Assembly (NCBI GenBank): GCA_026874595.1
Contig: CM049317.1
Coordinates: 22,768,882 to 22,832,881 of the forward strand
DNA: 64,000 nt
Direction: 5' to 3'
Source of the DNA: Sipunculus nudus
Lineage: Eukaryota > Annelida > Sipuncula > Golfingiida > Sipunculidae
Shown here: positions 32,641 through 45,364 of the stretch, in pieces
Position numbering within the stretch: the first letter of the stretch is position 1
Layout: the number at the start of each line of letters is the position of its first letter
Notes under the pieces: generated by a model
Databases searched by the model: none
Seen by the model: the letters and a program-made list of their open reading frames with translations, nothing else
What the model was told of the DNA's origin: nothing
Program-made: the position numbers and the translations under genes

Positions 32641-32644
<4 letters not shown>
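32146..32644. other. Intergenic, no gene seen
   Basis: Short frames only; no repeat recognised. Confidence 0.4.
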
Positions 32645-32695
<51 letters not shown>

Positions 32696-32792
32696 CTGTC
32701 TCTCTCTCTTTCTCTGTCGCTCTCTCTTTCTCTCTCCGTCTCTCTCTCTGTGTCTCTATGTTTCCTTCTCTCCCTATCTGTCTCTCTGTCTT

Positions 32793-32873
<81 letters not shown>

Positions 32874-32880
32874 GTCTCTC
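32645..32880. repeat. Compound (TC)n microsatellite
   Basis: A pyrimidine-rich tract of about 235 bp: pure (TC)n at both ends, with TCTG/TTTC variants between. It gives a spurious Ser-Leu frame. Confidence 0.97.
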
Positions 32881-33230
32881 TTATTTAAGTTTCTAATTCT
32901 ATTACACTCATCAACAATTAGTTTTTCTCATTTTTAAGTTTTCGTGGTCAATAAATTACGAATGTCTTACAGTGTATATACATGTTAAAAAAGGATATCA
33001 GTATTAAACTATCTGAACTTTTATCAGAATCACTTGAGATCGACATTTACAATTTCTCATAATGACCTATTATTTTCATTTCGAATGATTTCCATTAATC
33101 TAAAGCATATCCTATAAACAGAACCAACAAAGATACATCAACTCATAGCTAATAGAGAAATAACTTTGAAGGAGTATCATATATTTTCTGCGAATTAATA
33201 CAACTAGAAATCTGCATTTTAAATATATAT

Positions 33231-33261
<31 letters not shown>

Positions 33262-33289
33262 AATATTTATATATTTAATCACAATTAAA
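32881..33289. other. AT-rich sequence with short (TA)n
   Basis: Interrupted TA runs at 33,223-33,272. No gene is seen. Confidence 0.5.
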
Positions 33290-33536
33290 ATATATCATAA
33301 TTAAGTATAAGGTTTTAGAAAATAAGATATCACGTTTCCAGTATAAGTTAATTCTAAACCAGGGTTAGATATATTTCATAATCAACTCATAAATGGAACA
33401 AAAAGTCATATGCAATATATACATACTATTCTCTAAATAGTTGGGGGGGGGGGGGTGATTACATTGACTTTCCCACCGATCAAAAAGTTAGTGGGATATA
33501 TACCACCCCCCCCCCCCCCCATATTGATGCCCCTGT
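33290..33536 (+). repeat. G-tract repeat family, copy 4
   Basis: attaagtataaggttttag, then ctattctctaaatagttg, a G run, gattacattgac, gtgggatatataccacc, a C run and ttgatgcccctg. The order is the same as in the copy at 49.15 kb. Confidence 0.75.
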
Positions 33537-33561
33537 CTGCGTTGATTTCATTGCATATTGA

Positions 33562-33838
33562 ATGCAATGCTCCGCCATGTGCTTGCTTTCACTTATTATC
33601 AGGTTCATTAGAGCATAAGTTACAATATATTTGTGAATATTCCTTGCTAACTTTCCTGAACCTGGATAAACTGTCAGATCCACACCAAAATCGAACCGAT
33701 TCTTCACCGACCCGTCCCCGAATGCCCTCACAATTCCATGAAATTCCGTTTATGATTGCATGAGTTGTGTTGTGAACAAACACACAAACACACAAACACA
33801 TTAATGGGGATGAATGCATACCCTTCAGGCGGCAATTA
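33562..33838 (+). mobile_element. Short inverted-repeat element (GCCTCCGCCA family), copy B
   Basis: Left end gcaatgctccgcca, right end caggcggcaatta. Inside are tgtgaatattcc, gatccacaccaaaatcga, ttgtgaacaaacacac and gggatgaatgcataccc. Confidence 0.7.
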
Positions 33839-36059
33839 TAATCAAATAAATCTACGCAATATAGGATTAAAATAGCGCACGTAGGCATGAAATCCAGTAA
33901 GTGATGATATATTAAATAAGTTATGTATGTAGCCCTGACAATTTTTTAGAACTCACTATGACAGGAAGATACCTCATCCTAAATGTGTGTAAACATTTAA
34001 AAAAACAACTTACCTACAGACGCTAGCCTTGTTTGAAACAGATCATTTCTTTAAACTTCACCAGGTAAAATCCTTTTTGAGCTAGTGTCCATTATGTTCT
34101 GAAAGCTCTGGAGTTATGTAGGCCATATATATAGTCTACCGTGGCACATTGCCCGTCGGTATGCGTGACAGACAGCGCTGTGAATTCGGTACACGGTCAC
34201 ACATGTGCTTTCATAATCTGTGCACCATGCGTTCTACCATTCATTACTTAATTAGGTCAGGAATGTTACTATAAGCACATGACTACACGTAAATATCCAT
34301 GAAAGCGCACGCCGTTGTAATAAAGTTTCATCTCCCGGATACAACTTGCGTCAAGTGGAGTGATTTCCACTGTTATCATGCACTGTGAACACAGATGGTC
34401 ATATGTTTTTATGTTGATCTTGCAACGTGAATAGGGCATGCAATATATGCGCATGCGCCACATCTGGTATGGGGAATTCCCTGACTTCATAGTGACGTGC
34501 TCATGAAGGGCTATTCCCTGTCGTGACTCTGCTTTTTTATAATTAAATATGTATTTTATAACCTTTTATTTATAAACAAAATTTATAACATTGTTATTTT
34601 TGCATATCAGTAAGTTTATTATATGAGCGAGTCAGTTCTATGACAAATATATAATAGAGGTATATGGAAGTATAATATCGGAAATTTTAATCCATTTGTA
34701 ATATATGTAAAGCTAACGAATACCCCACCAAGCAACCATTCTGTCAAAGAAGAACTTGGTATCTTAAAAAAATATGCTTTATAAGACTATTTCGTTTCCA
34801 TGCGAAGCTAAAATAACTTCAAACTTCGCAGGATTGCTCGTTTATCGTTCAGCGGAAAGCGGCAAAAAATGATTGACTCACGAGAAATGAAAGTGCACGA
34901 ACTCTCAAGTGACACAAGCGACACGTGATCACTGACGTAAACTATTACATCATAAAAAGCAAGGAGTGTCTCCTTTTATTACCGTTCACTGTCCACTGAG
35001 CATTGACGTTCACGGAACTGGCCCTCTGTGGGGATTTCCCCCACCGGAATAAACAGACATAAGAAAGGCAAACAACATTACAGGCGACTCAGTGTTAAAA
35101 AACAGCGCAGAAATTGACTAACAAGAGTACCACTAGGCTATTTAGGTATTGTGAGCGTCACAGTCTGACCCCCATAATGCACCGCGGCTTCATATACACA
35201 TATGGCGTAGGTATAAATGAAGTGAAGAGGGTGATGAGGTACGTTCAAGTACATTGATTAAGAATTGTTTCAAGGCAGATAACACAAACTAGGGTGTTTT
35301 TGTAAGGACTTCATGGAATAAGTAATACTTTGTAAGCATACGCATGTGAAATGTGCGGAGAAGGTTTTTCATTGAAATGCACCAAATTTTGACTTTAAAG
35401 TTGGATAGTTGTAGCATCCGTCCAATAGTGCATGCCCATCAGAAAAAGGTTAGATTTGAGTAGAGACGCCCTCTGGCGGAAGGCTGAGTGGTAAACCGCA
35501 GGGCATGGTCGGTACATCTGCTAGTTGAAACTTTGTATGTAAAGTGTTTTTTTTTCTCCCACAATAAAGGTATAGGTAGACGTCATGATTTCGACCATGG
35601 CTGTCTGTCCGTATGCCTGCTTACTAATTTGTTTATCCATTTTGCGGTTTATTCCGAGTAATGAAGACTAAGGATTCGTGGTTTGTATGTTTGTTTCGTA
35701 GTGCAGGAGGTATCTATAAGTATTGTGAGATGTCAAGGAAAGAAAGGCAGGTTATAAAGGCATTTAAGCGTTCTGAGCAAAGAGTGTTGGCGGAGGTATG
35801 AGCTCTATGGGAGCTCTCTAGGTTTAGACTACTACTTAGGCTCATAGCAGAGGTAAAAAAAGAAGCGATCACACTCATAATTTCTCAAGAAAAACACACA
35901 AATTCACAAAGCATACCTGGTTCCTTTCCTTCAATATTAAATATAAACACTACAAATAGACCACTCGTTATCTAAGGGAAACATCTTCATTCTCTCGGTA
36001 GAAGTTAATTAATTTATCTAATTATATTTTTACATTTCTAAACCATTTTTATTTCATAT
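33839..36059. other. Intergenic, no gene seen
   Basis: About 2.2 kb with no recognisable coding exon, repeat boundary or RNA gene. Frames are all short. Confidence 0.4.
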
Positions 36060-36250
36060 TATTAATAATTCACAGTAACCTCAGAATTAAAACCAACGTC
36101 CTTATTCTAATTATTAATCAATTTAATTTTAATATATAAATATTATTCTCTGAATTGCAGGGGGTGATAATATTGACCGTCCTCCCCTTGCTTGTTTGTG
36201 TGTTGGGGGGGGGGGATATATACTCCAAACCTGATATATTGACGCCCCTG
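36060..36250 (+). repeat. G-tract repeat family, copy 5
   Basis: attattctctgaattgcagg, gataatattgacc, a G run with gggggatatatactcc, and attgacgcccctg. Confidence 0.72.
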
Positions 36251-36717
36251 GGCACATGTTAAAACATTTTGCAAGCTCTCTGTAAGCTTGCATTATCAGT
36301 TAACTGGGGAAAGTACGCAGCCTATAGTGCCTGGATGTTAGTTACGCATATTTGCACATACATAGAACCTGTCAGAGACCACCATTCTAATATGACCACC
36401 CGCCTATAGAGACAACCATTTAACAAACAAGCATTAACACTGGTTATAACTGGCCTGTCTAATAAGAACACACTGTTGGTCAGTTCATATATAGGGTGGT
36501 CCTATTACAAATATTCCTAGGTAAACCTGTGTACATGAACTATTACATAAATGTTCACTTGTTTAATTTCTTACTCAAAATATACATTTCATCCATTACA
36601 CGCGTAAATATACTCTTTTTTACAATAAAAATTCCCTTTGAATTGAAAATAATGAAAATTGATGAGACACCTAAAAATATCATATCCCTTCAGACAGACT
36701 TCACATAAAAGATTTAA

Positions 36718-36720
<3 letters not shown>
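36251..36720. repeat. gaccacc-type dispersed repeat piece and spacer
   Basis: At 36,375-36,505 gagaccaccattc, atgaccacccgcc and tatagggtggtcc resemble the 75-bp block nested in SINE copy 2 at 6.46 kb. It is probably a decayed DNA element; ends were not found. The frame at 36,496-36,708 has no motif. Confidence 0.4.

Positions 36721-36795
<75 letters not shown>
36721..36795. repeat. (TA)n microsatellite
   Basis: About 37 TA units. Confidence 0.98.
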
Positions 36796-36798
<3 letters not shown>

Positions 36799-37136
36799 TT
36801 ATGCATGGGAACTTCAATAAAAGCCTTTATGGCAATTTATCGAGACAAGGGTCCAAACATATAAGGCTGGTATAAGTGCTCAGGTTCTGTGCATCATAAA
36901 TGTATTTTGAATAACACCCTGAGAATATGGGCAGCTCTAATTCTCTGATGGTTTCTCAGCTCATGAATTCGTTGGACCAGATCAAGGATTGTCAGCTTGC
37001 CTGTGTATTTTTACGATATTTAATATGGACAGATTGCAAGAGCTGATATACACCACGCAATATCGTTATACCATAGAAAAATATAATATAATGTATTTTT
37101 TTTTAACGAAAAGACGCACAGTATTTTACAACATAA
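36796..37136. other. Spacer, nothing seen
   Basis: AT-rich sequence between two microsatellites. Confidence 0.5.
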
Positions 37137-37216
37137 TAATAATTATTATTGATAATAATCATTATAATTACATCAGCAACAGCAATGATGAAGATGAGGA
37201 AGATTATTATTATTAA

Positions 37217-37273
<57 letters not shown>

Positions 37274-37294
37274 CATTGTTATTTTATTATTATT

Positions 37295-37339
<45 letters not shown>

Positions 37340-37447
37340 TATTTTATTATTTTATTAGTATTATAATTATTATTATATTGTTGTTGTTATTGTTGTTGTT
37401 GTTGTTGTTATTATTATAATTATTATTTTTACTGTTATTATTATTAA
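37137..37447. repeat. (TTA)n microsatellite with TTG variants
   Basis: A long trinucleotide tract, mostly TTA, with a TTG run near 37,379-37,408. It gives spurious Ile- and Tyr-rich frames. Confidence 0.97.
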
Positions 37448-38264
37448 TTTTAAGCACAATTCTGCAATGCTATTACTCTACCTTAGAACACCAATATTAT
37501 ATTCTGCTAGTTAAACACTTCCTGTGAAGAAATTTTAATTGTGTGCGCAATTTGTGTTCGATATATGTGTAATAATAATAAATGAGAAAAAAAGTAAAAT
37601 AAATAAATAAAAAGTGTACTAACCTTGGCAATTTGTTAAGTTTACTTCTCTTCAATTTGTGATCGCTGTAACATATGGCAGACTGGTCGTTGGGGCTATA
37701 CAGAACCAAATGCGGGACTCTATTCATATAACAAAAGAGTCGGTTATAATAGCATATCGGTTAATAACAGCATATGAGACAATACGCCCTGTATTGCAAA
37801 TGAAAAGGATTTGTTAATCTAGCTGATTTCAAAGAAACGGGCGGGACTTAATAAAACCGGGATCTAGTGACCACAAAGGCGGGTTTCTGTTTACTGCCCT
37901 GATCAGAGTCTGCCATCATAACAAACAAAACAATTAGCTTGGTGTACTTACTGAATCTACTGGACCCTGGATGAAATTTCCCTTTCTCTTTCCCTCTTTT
38001 GGTCGGTGGGACACTCATTAATGTATCTTTATTTCTATCAATGTATAAGTGATCTATGGTATCATTTATTAAAATCACAATTCATTTTCCATTACGAGAG
38101 GCACAAAAAGCGTTTAGAGACACAATATGGAAACATGTGTACCTCTAAAAATATGTATTCTCAGGTATACAGTGCTTTTGAAAGAATGGGTACTCTGAAA
38201 CCTGAATTTTTATTCATTTTTGTTGCCCATATTCCCAGATTCATTGGTTTATTAATTTCCCAAG
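37448..38264. other. Intergenic, no gene seen
   Basis: No conserved block recognised. Confidence 0.4.
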
Positions 38265-38545
38265 AACGTGTTTGCATTCACTTATTCATCCCATATTCCA
38301 ATGTCCAATCGTGCAAATGTGACTTCACATTTGTCATTATTCCAAGAAGTCCTTCCTGTATCCGGATCATGTGCCGGACCCACTCCATTATCTAATCTAG
38401 TCTTTATTGGTCCAATCCCCAAAATCCTAGAGGTCATGAGATCCTGTTCATGAGTGCGCGAGTTATGTTCTGAACAAACACACACACACACACACACATA
38501 CACACGAACGGGGATGAGAGCATACCCTCTTGGCGGAGGCAATAA
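38265..38545 (+). mobile_element. Short inverted-repeat element (GCCTCCGCCA family), copy C
   Basis: The right end tggcggaggc (38,531-38,540) is perfect; the left end is lost. Inside are cattcacttattc, tatccggatcatgtgccgga, agttatgttctgaacaaac, a (CA)n run of about 10 units at 38,478-38,498 and gatgagagcataccctc. The (CA)n is thus part of the element. Confidence 0.78.
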
Positions 38546-39374
38546 TTATTATAGCCATGTTCGATATAAAGCTTGTACATACATAGTACGCACAAACCCA
38601 TCTGTGGTTGCACTCGCACAGCCTTCGGGGGTTAACAAAAAAGGGCTGCACGGCACAGAGAATAATGACCCGTACCGTCTCACAAACGAAGCTTGCCCTG
38701 TCCTATATTTCATGACTATTATTTCTACAGAACATTTATTCGGCAACGACGAAGCACCTTTTAAGCTGGCATCCGGACTATGGCAGGGAGTATTCATGCT
38801 TGATAAAAGAGTCCAGAAAAAGTAGTGGTACTAGCTTGCAGGGGAAAATAGAGGATTTCAGAACAGGGTTACTCATATCAGCAGAAGAGAGGTGAGAGAT
38901 GCGGGGGAGGCGGGGGCATAGGATGGAACATGGCGTGAAACTCGGGTTATTAACCTCTGATATTAAAGTCTGCCGATGTGTCAGGTTGAGTGTCATATCC
39001 AAAACCAAACTGGAAATTTCGATAACACTGGAGTGAATTTAAATGTACGTTTCACGTAAAACCACGTAAATACACATAAAAACCATGTTATACATCCCTT
39101 ATATGATTTTACATGCATGAAAAATTCATTTTAGTGTGCGTTCTCATATATAGATGACATTTCAATGTTTATACTTTAGCTTTATCCAGTAGTCTATTGT
39201 AGTCAACAGACACCTTATCTTTGACTGTCCGATCAGTAAAGTTCTCTATGTTGTATATATAAGTTACTTCTATATTGTGTTACTTTCTTCATGTCAATTG
39301 CATCATGTTTTGTATTGTAGCAGGACCTTATTGAAAAACAGCGCAGACTGAATGAACTATCCTGTTGAAAAATA
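38546..39374. other. Intergenic, no gene accepted
   Basis: The 123-codon plus frame beginning at 38,454 starts inside the repeat above and carries His-Thr from (CA)n, so it is rejected. No other feature is seen. Confidence 0.45.
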
Positions 39375-39523
39375 TTGTAATAATAGCAATAATAATAATC
39401 ATAATCATAATAATAAAAATAATAATAATATTATTAATAATAATAATAATATTAATAAAAATAATAATAAAAATCATAATAAAAATAATAATAATATTAA
39501 TAAAAATAAAAAAAATAAAAATG

Positions 39524-39557
<34 letters not shown>

Positions 39558-39560
39558 TAA

Positions 39561-39609
<49 letters not shown>

Positions 39610-39645
39610 TAAATAATAATAATATTAATATTTATGATAATAATA
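39375..39645. repeat. (AAT)n microsatellite
   Basis: About 270 bp of AAT with AAA and CAT variants. Confidence 0.97.
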
Positions 39646-40664
39646 AATTCTGCGTCAGCTATAACTGTTCAGCCTTCTTATCCTTCTCCATTGCCATAAT
39701 ATTGAGTTGGAGTGAACGAAACTACGAAAAGGCTGAAATGGTTTACTGATGACATGAGGGCGTATAACCCCGTGTAATCAATCACTGTTTGATGTTATTT
39801 GAAATGAGCTCAGTTACGTCAAAAAACCAGACCCGCATATCATGCGTCAATTGACATTTCTCGCCGTATTGTAAAGCTACCACAGGCCGCATTGTTTGCC
39901 AAATGTGAACTCCCGTCCTGCAGTCCCAAAGGTAGTTACTCAAGGGATATAGATATTAATGCAGTAATTCCTTAATCTGTCTGCGAGCAAGAGATATGTC
40001 TCCACGCTAAAGGGGTGTGGGACCAGGTTTTATTGGCGGTAGCGGGGTTTACGGAGGCGGTATAATTGTATGTTTGATTGCATTTTCCCCTCCGGAAACT
40101 CCCTGGTGATTTCGCTCTGAACTCAATATCGGACAGAGGATGAAATATACCTCACTGCCCACCCCAGCTGTAAGTAAATACGACAATGCTTCACACAGTG
40201 TGCTGCTAAAAGTGGAAATCCATTATCCATTACCAACTTTAAGGCTAGGTGGTTCGTGTAACCCTACGTGTTTAACTTAATACATTAATGTGTAACCGTT
40301 TCAGGAACACACTTTTGCAGATAATCCAGTAAGTAGGCCGCGGGATATGTTTAATTAATGGAACTTTTTCGTTAGGCTACATTTAGGGAATGAGCTCAAT
40401 TGAAGCAGGAGTCCTGAAAGCGTCGAGTGGTGCAGGAACTGGTCCCACGGATGAGGGTAATATGCAGCCGATATATCTTTCGCCCACTTACCATTATTCC
40501 GCACACATATTGAGATCCATCCTGTAAATTAAACTAACAGAGTTATGTTGTTCTATTTATAGCAACACAACATCCACCTCATTTCAAAGGAATAAAAAAA
40601 AATCATCTACTAACAACCAAATTAGGCAATTTATTATATAGGTGTCTCAACAAGCTACTTAACA
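39646..40664. other. Intergenic, no gene seen
   Basis: About 1 kb of mixed sequence with no recognisable exon or repeat. Confidence 0.4.
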
Positions 40665-40668
40665 TTAA

Positions 40669-41246
40669 GGTAGTATCTCACTGGGCTGCGACAGCTTGCG
40701 ACTAGTTGAAGACACGAAAATTGCGAGAAAATACGCGAATTAGCGACAATTTTCACTTGCAATCACACTGAATCGTATTTACGACATGTTTGCGAACATC
40801 GTACGAGTGTTTGGCCCAAAATTTGGCTGGAGTTCGTATACCCGTCGTGCGAATGTCGTGCGAAAGACATTCGCACGACATTTGTGAAATATTCGCACGA
40901 CAATTCGCTACCAGAATGTAGCAAACTAGATGTATAGGTCGCAAACCCCTCTTAGAGTTGTCTCGCAATTCTCGTAATCCCTGACTCGCAGAAACTGACT
41001 TGAGAATAGTTCGAGACATGTTTGAGACGGGTTTGAGACGCAAGCGACGCCTCTGCAACTATTTTGCGAGAAATTATGTTTTTTTGCGAAATTTTTAACA
41101 TGTTCAAAATTGGTGCGACAAGTTAGCGACACTTTGCGAATCACGCGAGGAAATTGAGAACCGTTTTAAGACAATTTTTCGAAAACTCTCTCGCGAATGA
41201 ATTCGCAATTTGTCGCAAAGCTGTCGCAGCCCAGTGAGATACAGGC
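40669..41246. mobile_element. MITE, 578 bp, with about 34-bp inverted repeats
   Basis: The left end reads ggtagtatctcactgggctg then cgacagcttgcgac. The right end is its reverse complement (cagcccagtgagatac after gctgtcg), differing by a few bases at the very tip. Flanks are TTAA (40,665-40,668) on the left and TTTA (41,247-41,250) on the right, suggesting a TTAA duplication with one change, as for Kolobok or piggyBac type elements. The body is rich in gcgac, gcgaa and gcacgac words and codes for nothing. Two frames of 72-101 codons inside are by-products. Confidence 0.82.
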
Positions 41247-41250
41247 TTTA

Positions 41251-41500
41251 CGTGCTTTATTTTTCCCCACAATGTGTAATATGTTCATTTCAGTTTCATG
41301 TTGTCATACTCACAAAACTCACCGTAATTTTGCTTTTCTTTTTAATGCATATTATTGTTCTACACTTCTTCGTAGAGTTACGTCATTACTATTTGTGTAA
41401 ATTGAATCCTTTAAATACCTGATTACTTCCGGGTACGAATACAGAGCCCCACTCTACCATGGCACCGGTTAACAATTACGCATGTAGTGCTAGTGAATGT
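41251..41500. other. Spacer, nothing seen
   Basis: Two overlapping short frames without motifs. Confidence 0.45.
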
Positions 41501-41504
41501 TATA

Positions 41505-41593
<89 letters not shown>
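41501..41593. repeat. (TA)n microsatellite, interrupted
   Basis: TA tract with a TTTAT break in the middle, about 90 bp. Confidence 0.97.
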
Positions 41594-41596
<3 letters not shown>

Positions 41597-42506
41597 ATTC
41601 TCGCATGCAGAAGTATGGAAGAAAACTGAGCGAGACACAAAATCCGTCTCCGTTTTTTTTTTTCGGTATTAAAAGTATATTATTTCATTTCCAAGATATT
41701 TCAGTTCAATAATGAGAAGGCGCGCGCCTCTTGCATCCTCTTTCCATCCCATCCTTACTACTGTTACCTCATCCTTTTATCCAAAGTAAAAATCGTGCCA
41801 AACAGTGAAAAAAAAGACAAACAATTTAAGCCAGAAAAATATAACGTTTCCTGCCAAAATCTGGACTCATATCCTATACCACTGAACAGGAGGATCGGTA
41901 AACAGCTGTACGTAATATCTTGTCGTAAGACAATGTAAAAGGAAACGTAATAAAAATCTTTGTTTCTCGACATTTTGATCAGCTATGTTTAGCTACAGCC
42001 AGAAACGAACGATTGACTCGGACTACCGTTATCTGGAATTCATTAATATTGAATATTATACGCGCCACAAAACATTAAGTTAATTTACTGCCTCCAGACA
42101 AGATGTACGTAAAATACTCTCCACTTTGAAGAATAATTCCCCTTTTCCCAGCGGTAAAGGTCAAATCTGAGAAACATTGCGTCCAGAGGATATTAAAAGG
42201 TAGAATGTTAATAGACAACCATCAGTAAAGCAGAAAAAAAGAAAGAAAAACAGATAAAAATGTAATACCATTAACAAAAATATGAAATCAACGAGAAATT
42301 AAGACATTTTCATCCCGCAAATTAGCTTTGGACCAGACAAAGTTTTACAGAAAGATTCCGTGAAATGACATCACAGCTATTGTACGCCAAATGCCATGTT
42401 AAATTAGGCTGAGTAAAAATCCACGACAGGATAAAAAAACTGAAGAAATGACAGGACAAGAGTAACAAGACAGTTTGGGACAAGTCATTACAGTAATGTT
42501 TCGATA
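41594..42506. other. Intergenic, no gene seen
   Basis: No conserved coding block or repeat boundary recognised. Confidence 0.4.
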
Positions 42507-42792
42507 ATTACCATCGCCAGGAGGGTATGCGTTCATCCCCGTTCGAGTGTCTGTGTATTTGTGTGTGTGATTGTTCACAAATAACTCATGCAATGCTGAA
42601 AGGAATCCTGAAAATTTCCCTATATTTCGGAAATGAATGGGATATTTTTATTGAAAAATCAATTACGTTCAGGTGTGGATCCGGTACATGATCCGGATTC
42701 ATGAACATCAGCAAGAAATGTTAACCATTTTTGAGTTACTTATTCGCAAATGGACCTTGGAATATGGTCCGAATGAGTGGAGGATTGCATTC
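42507..42792 (-). mobile_element. Short inverted-repeat element (GCCTCCGCCA family), copy D
   Basis: One end is accatcgccagg, next to agggtatgcgttcatcccc. The other is ggaggattgcattc. Between are gtgtgattgttcac, gtggatccggtacatgatcc and tggaatatggtccgaatgag. The ends are more worn than in copy G. Confidence 0.72.
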
Positions 42793-44084
42793 ATTAAAAT
42801 GCAGATTTCTAATTTCCCATGTTTTTCCACCCGGTAATGCAATTGCCTAAAATTATATAAATGAAACTATGGAATGGTGTGATATTTTAGTGAATATCAC
42901 ATTTGATATCTGAATCCAGCGAGACCTCGAAGTTTTCCGATAGGTCTTCAACTTGAGGCTCAGTATTAACAGTAAGCTTTGTTTTCTTTTCTTTGTTATA
43001 TCTTAACCGACTGATCTTCGGAGAGCTCGTACCTTGTATTTTTATTCTTCCTCCCGATTTGAAACGAAGGATAATAACAGACAATGACATACGTGACCAT
43101 CGATTTAAAAAGATTAAAGTGTCATTTCTTCAGGCCCTTTTCCATTATATCACGAGATTTAAGATAACGTTGAACACTTTTCTGTGGTCGTTAGTGCTAA
43201 CGGTAAATGGGTTATAAATCCCTCGGGAAAGCTCCAGCATTGTGATCAGTGGTGGCACGAGAGCGTTTCAGATAATAACGTCATTTGTTATTGCCATTAT
43301 TCTGAAAATGACGTTTGCAGATTCTGTGTTTCCAACCTTGTTCTCTTGTTTGTCTGTTCTCATGTTTTCTGTTTTGCGAGGAAACGGAGGATAAATTTAA
43401 CCTTTTTTTCATATCACCATTCAGCTTTTCGATTCACTTTGAAGACAGGCGAATGTGATATATTTTACTTTTTGTATGCATGCATGGTTGCTTGTTCATC
43501 ACTGTGATTATCGTTTTACCTCCCAGGTTTTTATCGTTCTTGGTAAGTTGTTTGGTTTTGTGGTTGGTTAGTTTACATTTCTACTCAATACGCTCTGTCC
43601 GGAGTTTAATGAAAAAATGTTACTCAATTACGCTGACTCTTATATGTTAACGTTTTAAGATAATCTTAATCATCATATAATGGTTTGATAATATAATTCA
43701 GATGTGAGATAGGACCATGTGTAAATCCCAGCCTAGACCAACAACTGTTCAATGGTATCAGAAGCTTAATATTTTGCCCAGAAATACTGACCTCTGATAT
43801 AACCATGGTATGTTGAAGATTTTTCATCGACATATTTCCTATGGAGCACAAACCTGAGTGGGGTTTATATATGTGGTCACGGACTACTATCAGTTCAAAA
43901 AGTGATTAAATGATTAGACGTGGATTTCAAAGAAATTTCAATTAATGTGGACATAAGGAAGAGACAAATACGATTGTCTTTTTTTATACGGTCCTCTGTG
44001 ACAGTCCCAAAGCATTATGGCAGCGGGTATGATCAAACTTACAAAAAAAGGCCTATAAGAAAAGTAATTTAGTAGGGGTTTACA
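42793..44084. other. Intergenic, no gene accepted
   Basis: Frames at 42,887-43,090 (minus) and 43,184-43,507 (plus) have no recognisable motif or splice context. Confidence 0.4.
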
Positions 44085-44294
44085 TAACTCACGCAATCAT
44101 GAATGTAATCTCATGAAATTTCAGGGTACTTTGAAAATTGGGAATAGAAGAACCGAATAGATTTTTGGGTGGATCCGGAAAATTGTCCGGAACCAGACAC
44201 CATCAAGGGATATTCACAAATGTCCTCATGCATGAATTAACTTGGGAATATGGCCCGAATAAGTCAATGCCAACATGACGGAGGCTTGCATTTC
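44085..44294 (-). mobile_element. Short inverted-repeat element (GCCTCCGCCA family), copy E, truncated
   Basis: The end gacggaggcttgcattt (44,277-44,293) is kept; the ACAC-rich end is missing. Inside are ggatccggaaaattgtccgg and gggaatatggcccgaataag. Confidence 0.7.
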
Positions 44295-44342
44295 ATAACG
44301 GAAAGTAGATTTATAGTTCAATGTGAAATGTGTGTTTTTTGT

Positions 44343-44344
<2 letters not shown>

Positions 44345-44416
<72 letters not shown>
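44345..44416. repeat. (TA)n microsatellite
   Basis: About 36 TA units. Confidence 0.98.
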
Positions 44417-44419
<3 letters not shown>

Positions 44420-44960
44420 GCAGTAAAGAATTATTTAAAAAATAGCAGGCTTTGTAAGAGTTGCCCTTTACTGGAGAGGTTAACAACTCTATGTACCAGG
44501 CGTCTATAGACCACCCAGAAGACAACCTATTGTCTGTGATAATTACACATGACGAATTTAGGAAGTTTGATCTACATGCAGTCGGTCCCACTATATTTCG
44601 TGGATGTCGGTCGTTCGTCGTCCTAGCGGAGACGTTACAGTGTTCCACTCTGCATAGGCGCCGGAACTGATTAAAGACAACGGGCACACACGCGACCAAA
44701 CTATATGCTTGGACAAAGATGATGAAAAATAAGAAGAAAATTACATTTAAGAATATTTCAGAATCCAGATTTTATGCTGACATATGTTAGGTGAACGCGC
44801 AAAAGGTGAATTCATTTAGAAGCGGACGTTGAAACAAAGCCGGCATTGCTTGGCGCAGGCGATCACAGACTGTAGCTTGGCTCCTGAACTGTCACCTTAA
44901 ATATTGCGTATATATTGGAAATACACACGTATATGGAATATAAGTGTGGACTACTTCTTC
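44417..44960. other. Spacer, nothing seen
   Basis: Short frames only. Confidence 0.45.
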
Positions 44961-45364
44961 GTATACACTGCAGTTGTCAAAGATCTCCCTGACTATGACC
45001 GCTACTGTGTACAGCAAGGTTCACACAACCAGAGTTGGCACAGAGCAAATAATTGTATTCATACCTATGAAAGCTTGGTATTGAATTGCGCATCCAGCTC
45101 CACATTTAACTCGTTGGTCTGATTACACAGAGAGACCCTCTCGTGTTGGTCTTATTAACGAGAGCGGATTCATCTTGTAATCAGACTACAAGAAGGGGTA
45201 TAGCATATTAAAAATTTGGAGCTGGATGCACAATGCGATATAAACTCTCATTGGTCTGATCACATTTCTTTGCTCTGTGCCAACCCTGTTGGTCAGACCA
45301 AGGGAACCTTACTCAACAATGCAGCGGTTATAGCAAAGGAGATCTGGGACGACTGCAGTGTACC
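44961..45364. repeat. Large imperfect foldback (inverted repeat, arms about 150 bp)
   Basis: The left arm from 44,961 (gtatacactgcag, agatctccc, ttggcacagagcaaa, gcatccagctcc) pairs in order with the right arm ending at 45,364 (ggagctggatgc, tttgctctgtgccaa, ggagatctggg, actgcagtgtacc). The centre forms a nested hairpin: gtctgattaca (about 45,118-45,128) pairs with tgtaatcagac (about 45,176-45,186), and ctctcgt pairs with acgagag inside it. No coding capacity is seen. Confidence 0.8.

Noticed and set aside
32604-32888. Serine-leucine rich open frame
   Set aside because: It is a translation of a (TC)n microsatellite. Similar artefacts occur at (TA)n, (TTA)n and (AAT)n tracts.
38454-38825. 123-codon plus-strand frame
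   Set aside because: It starts inside a short inverted-repeat element and its first part translates the (CA)n run.
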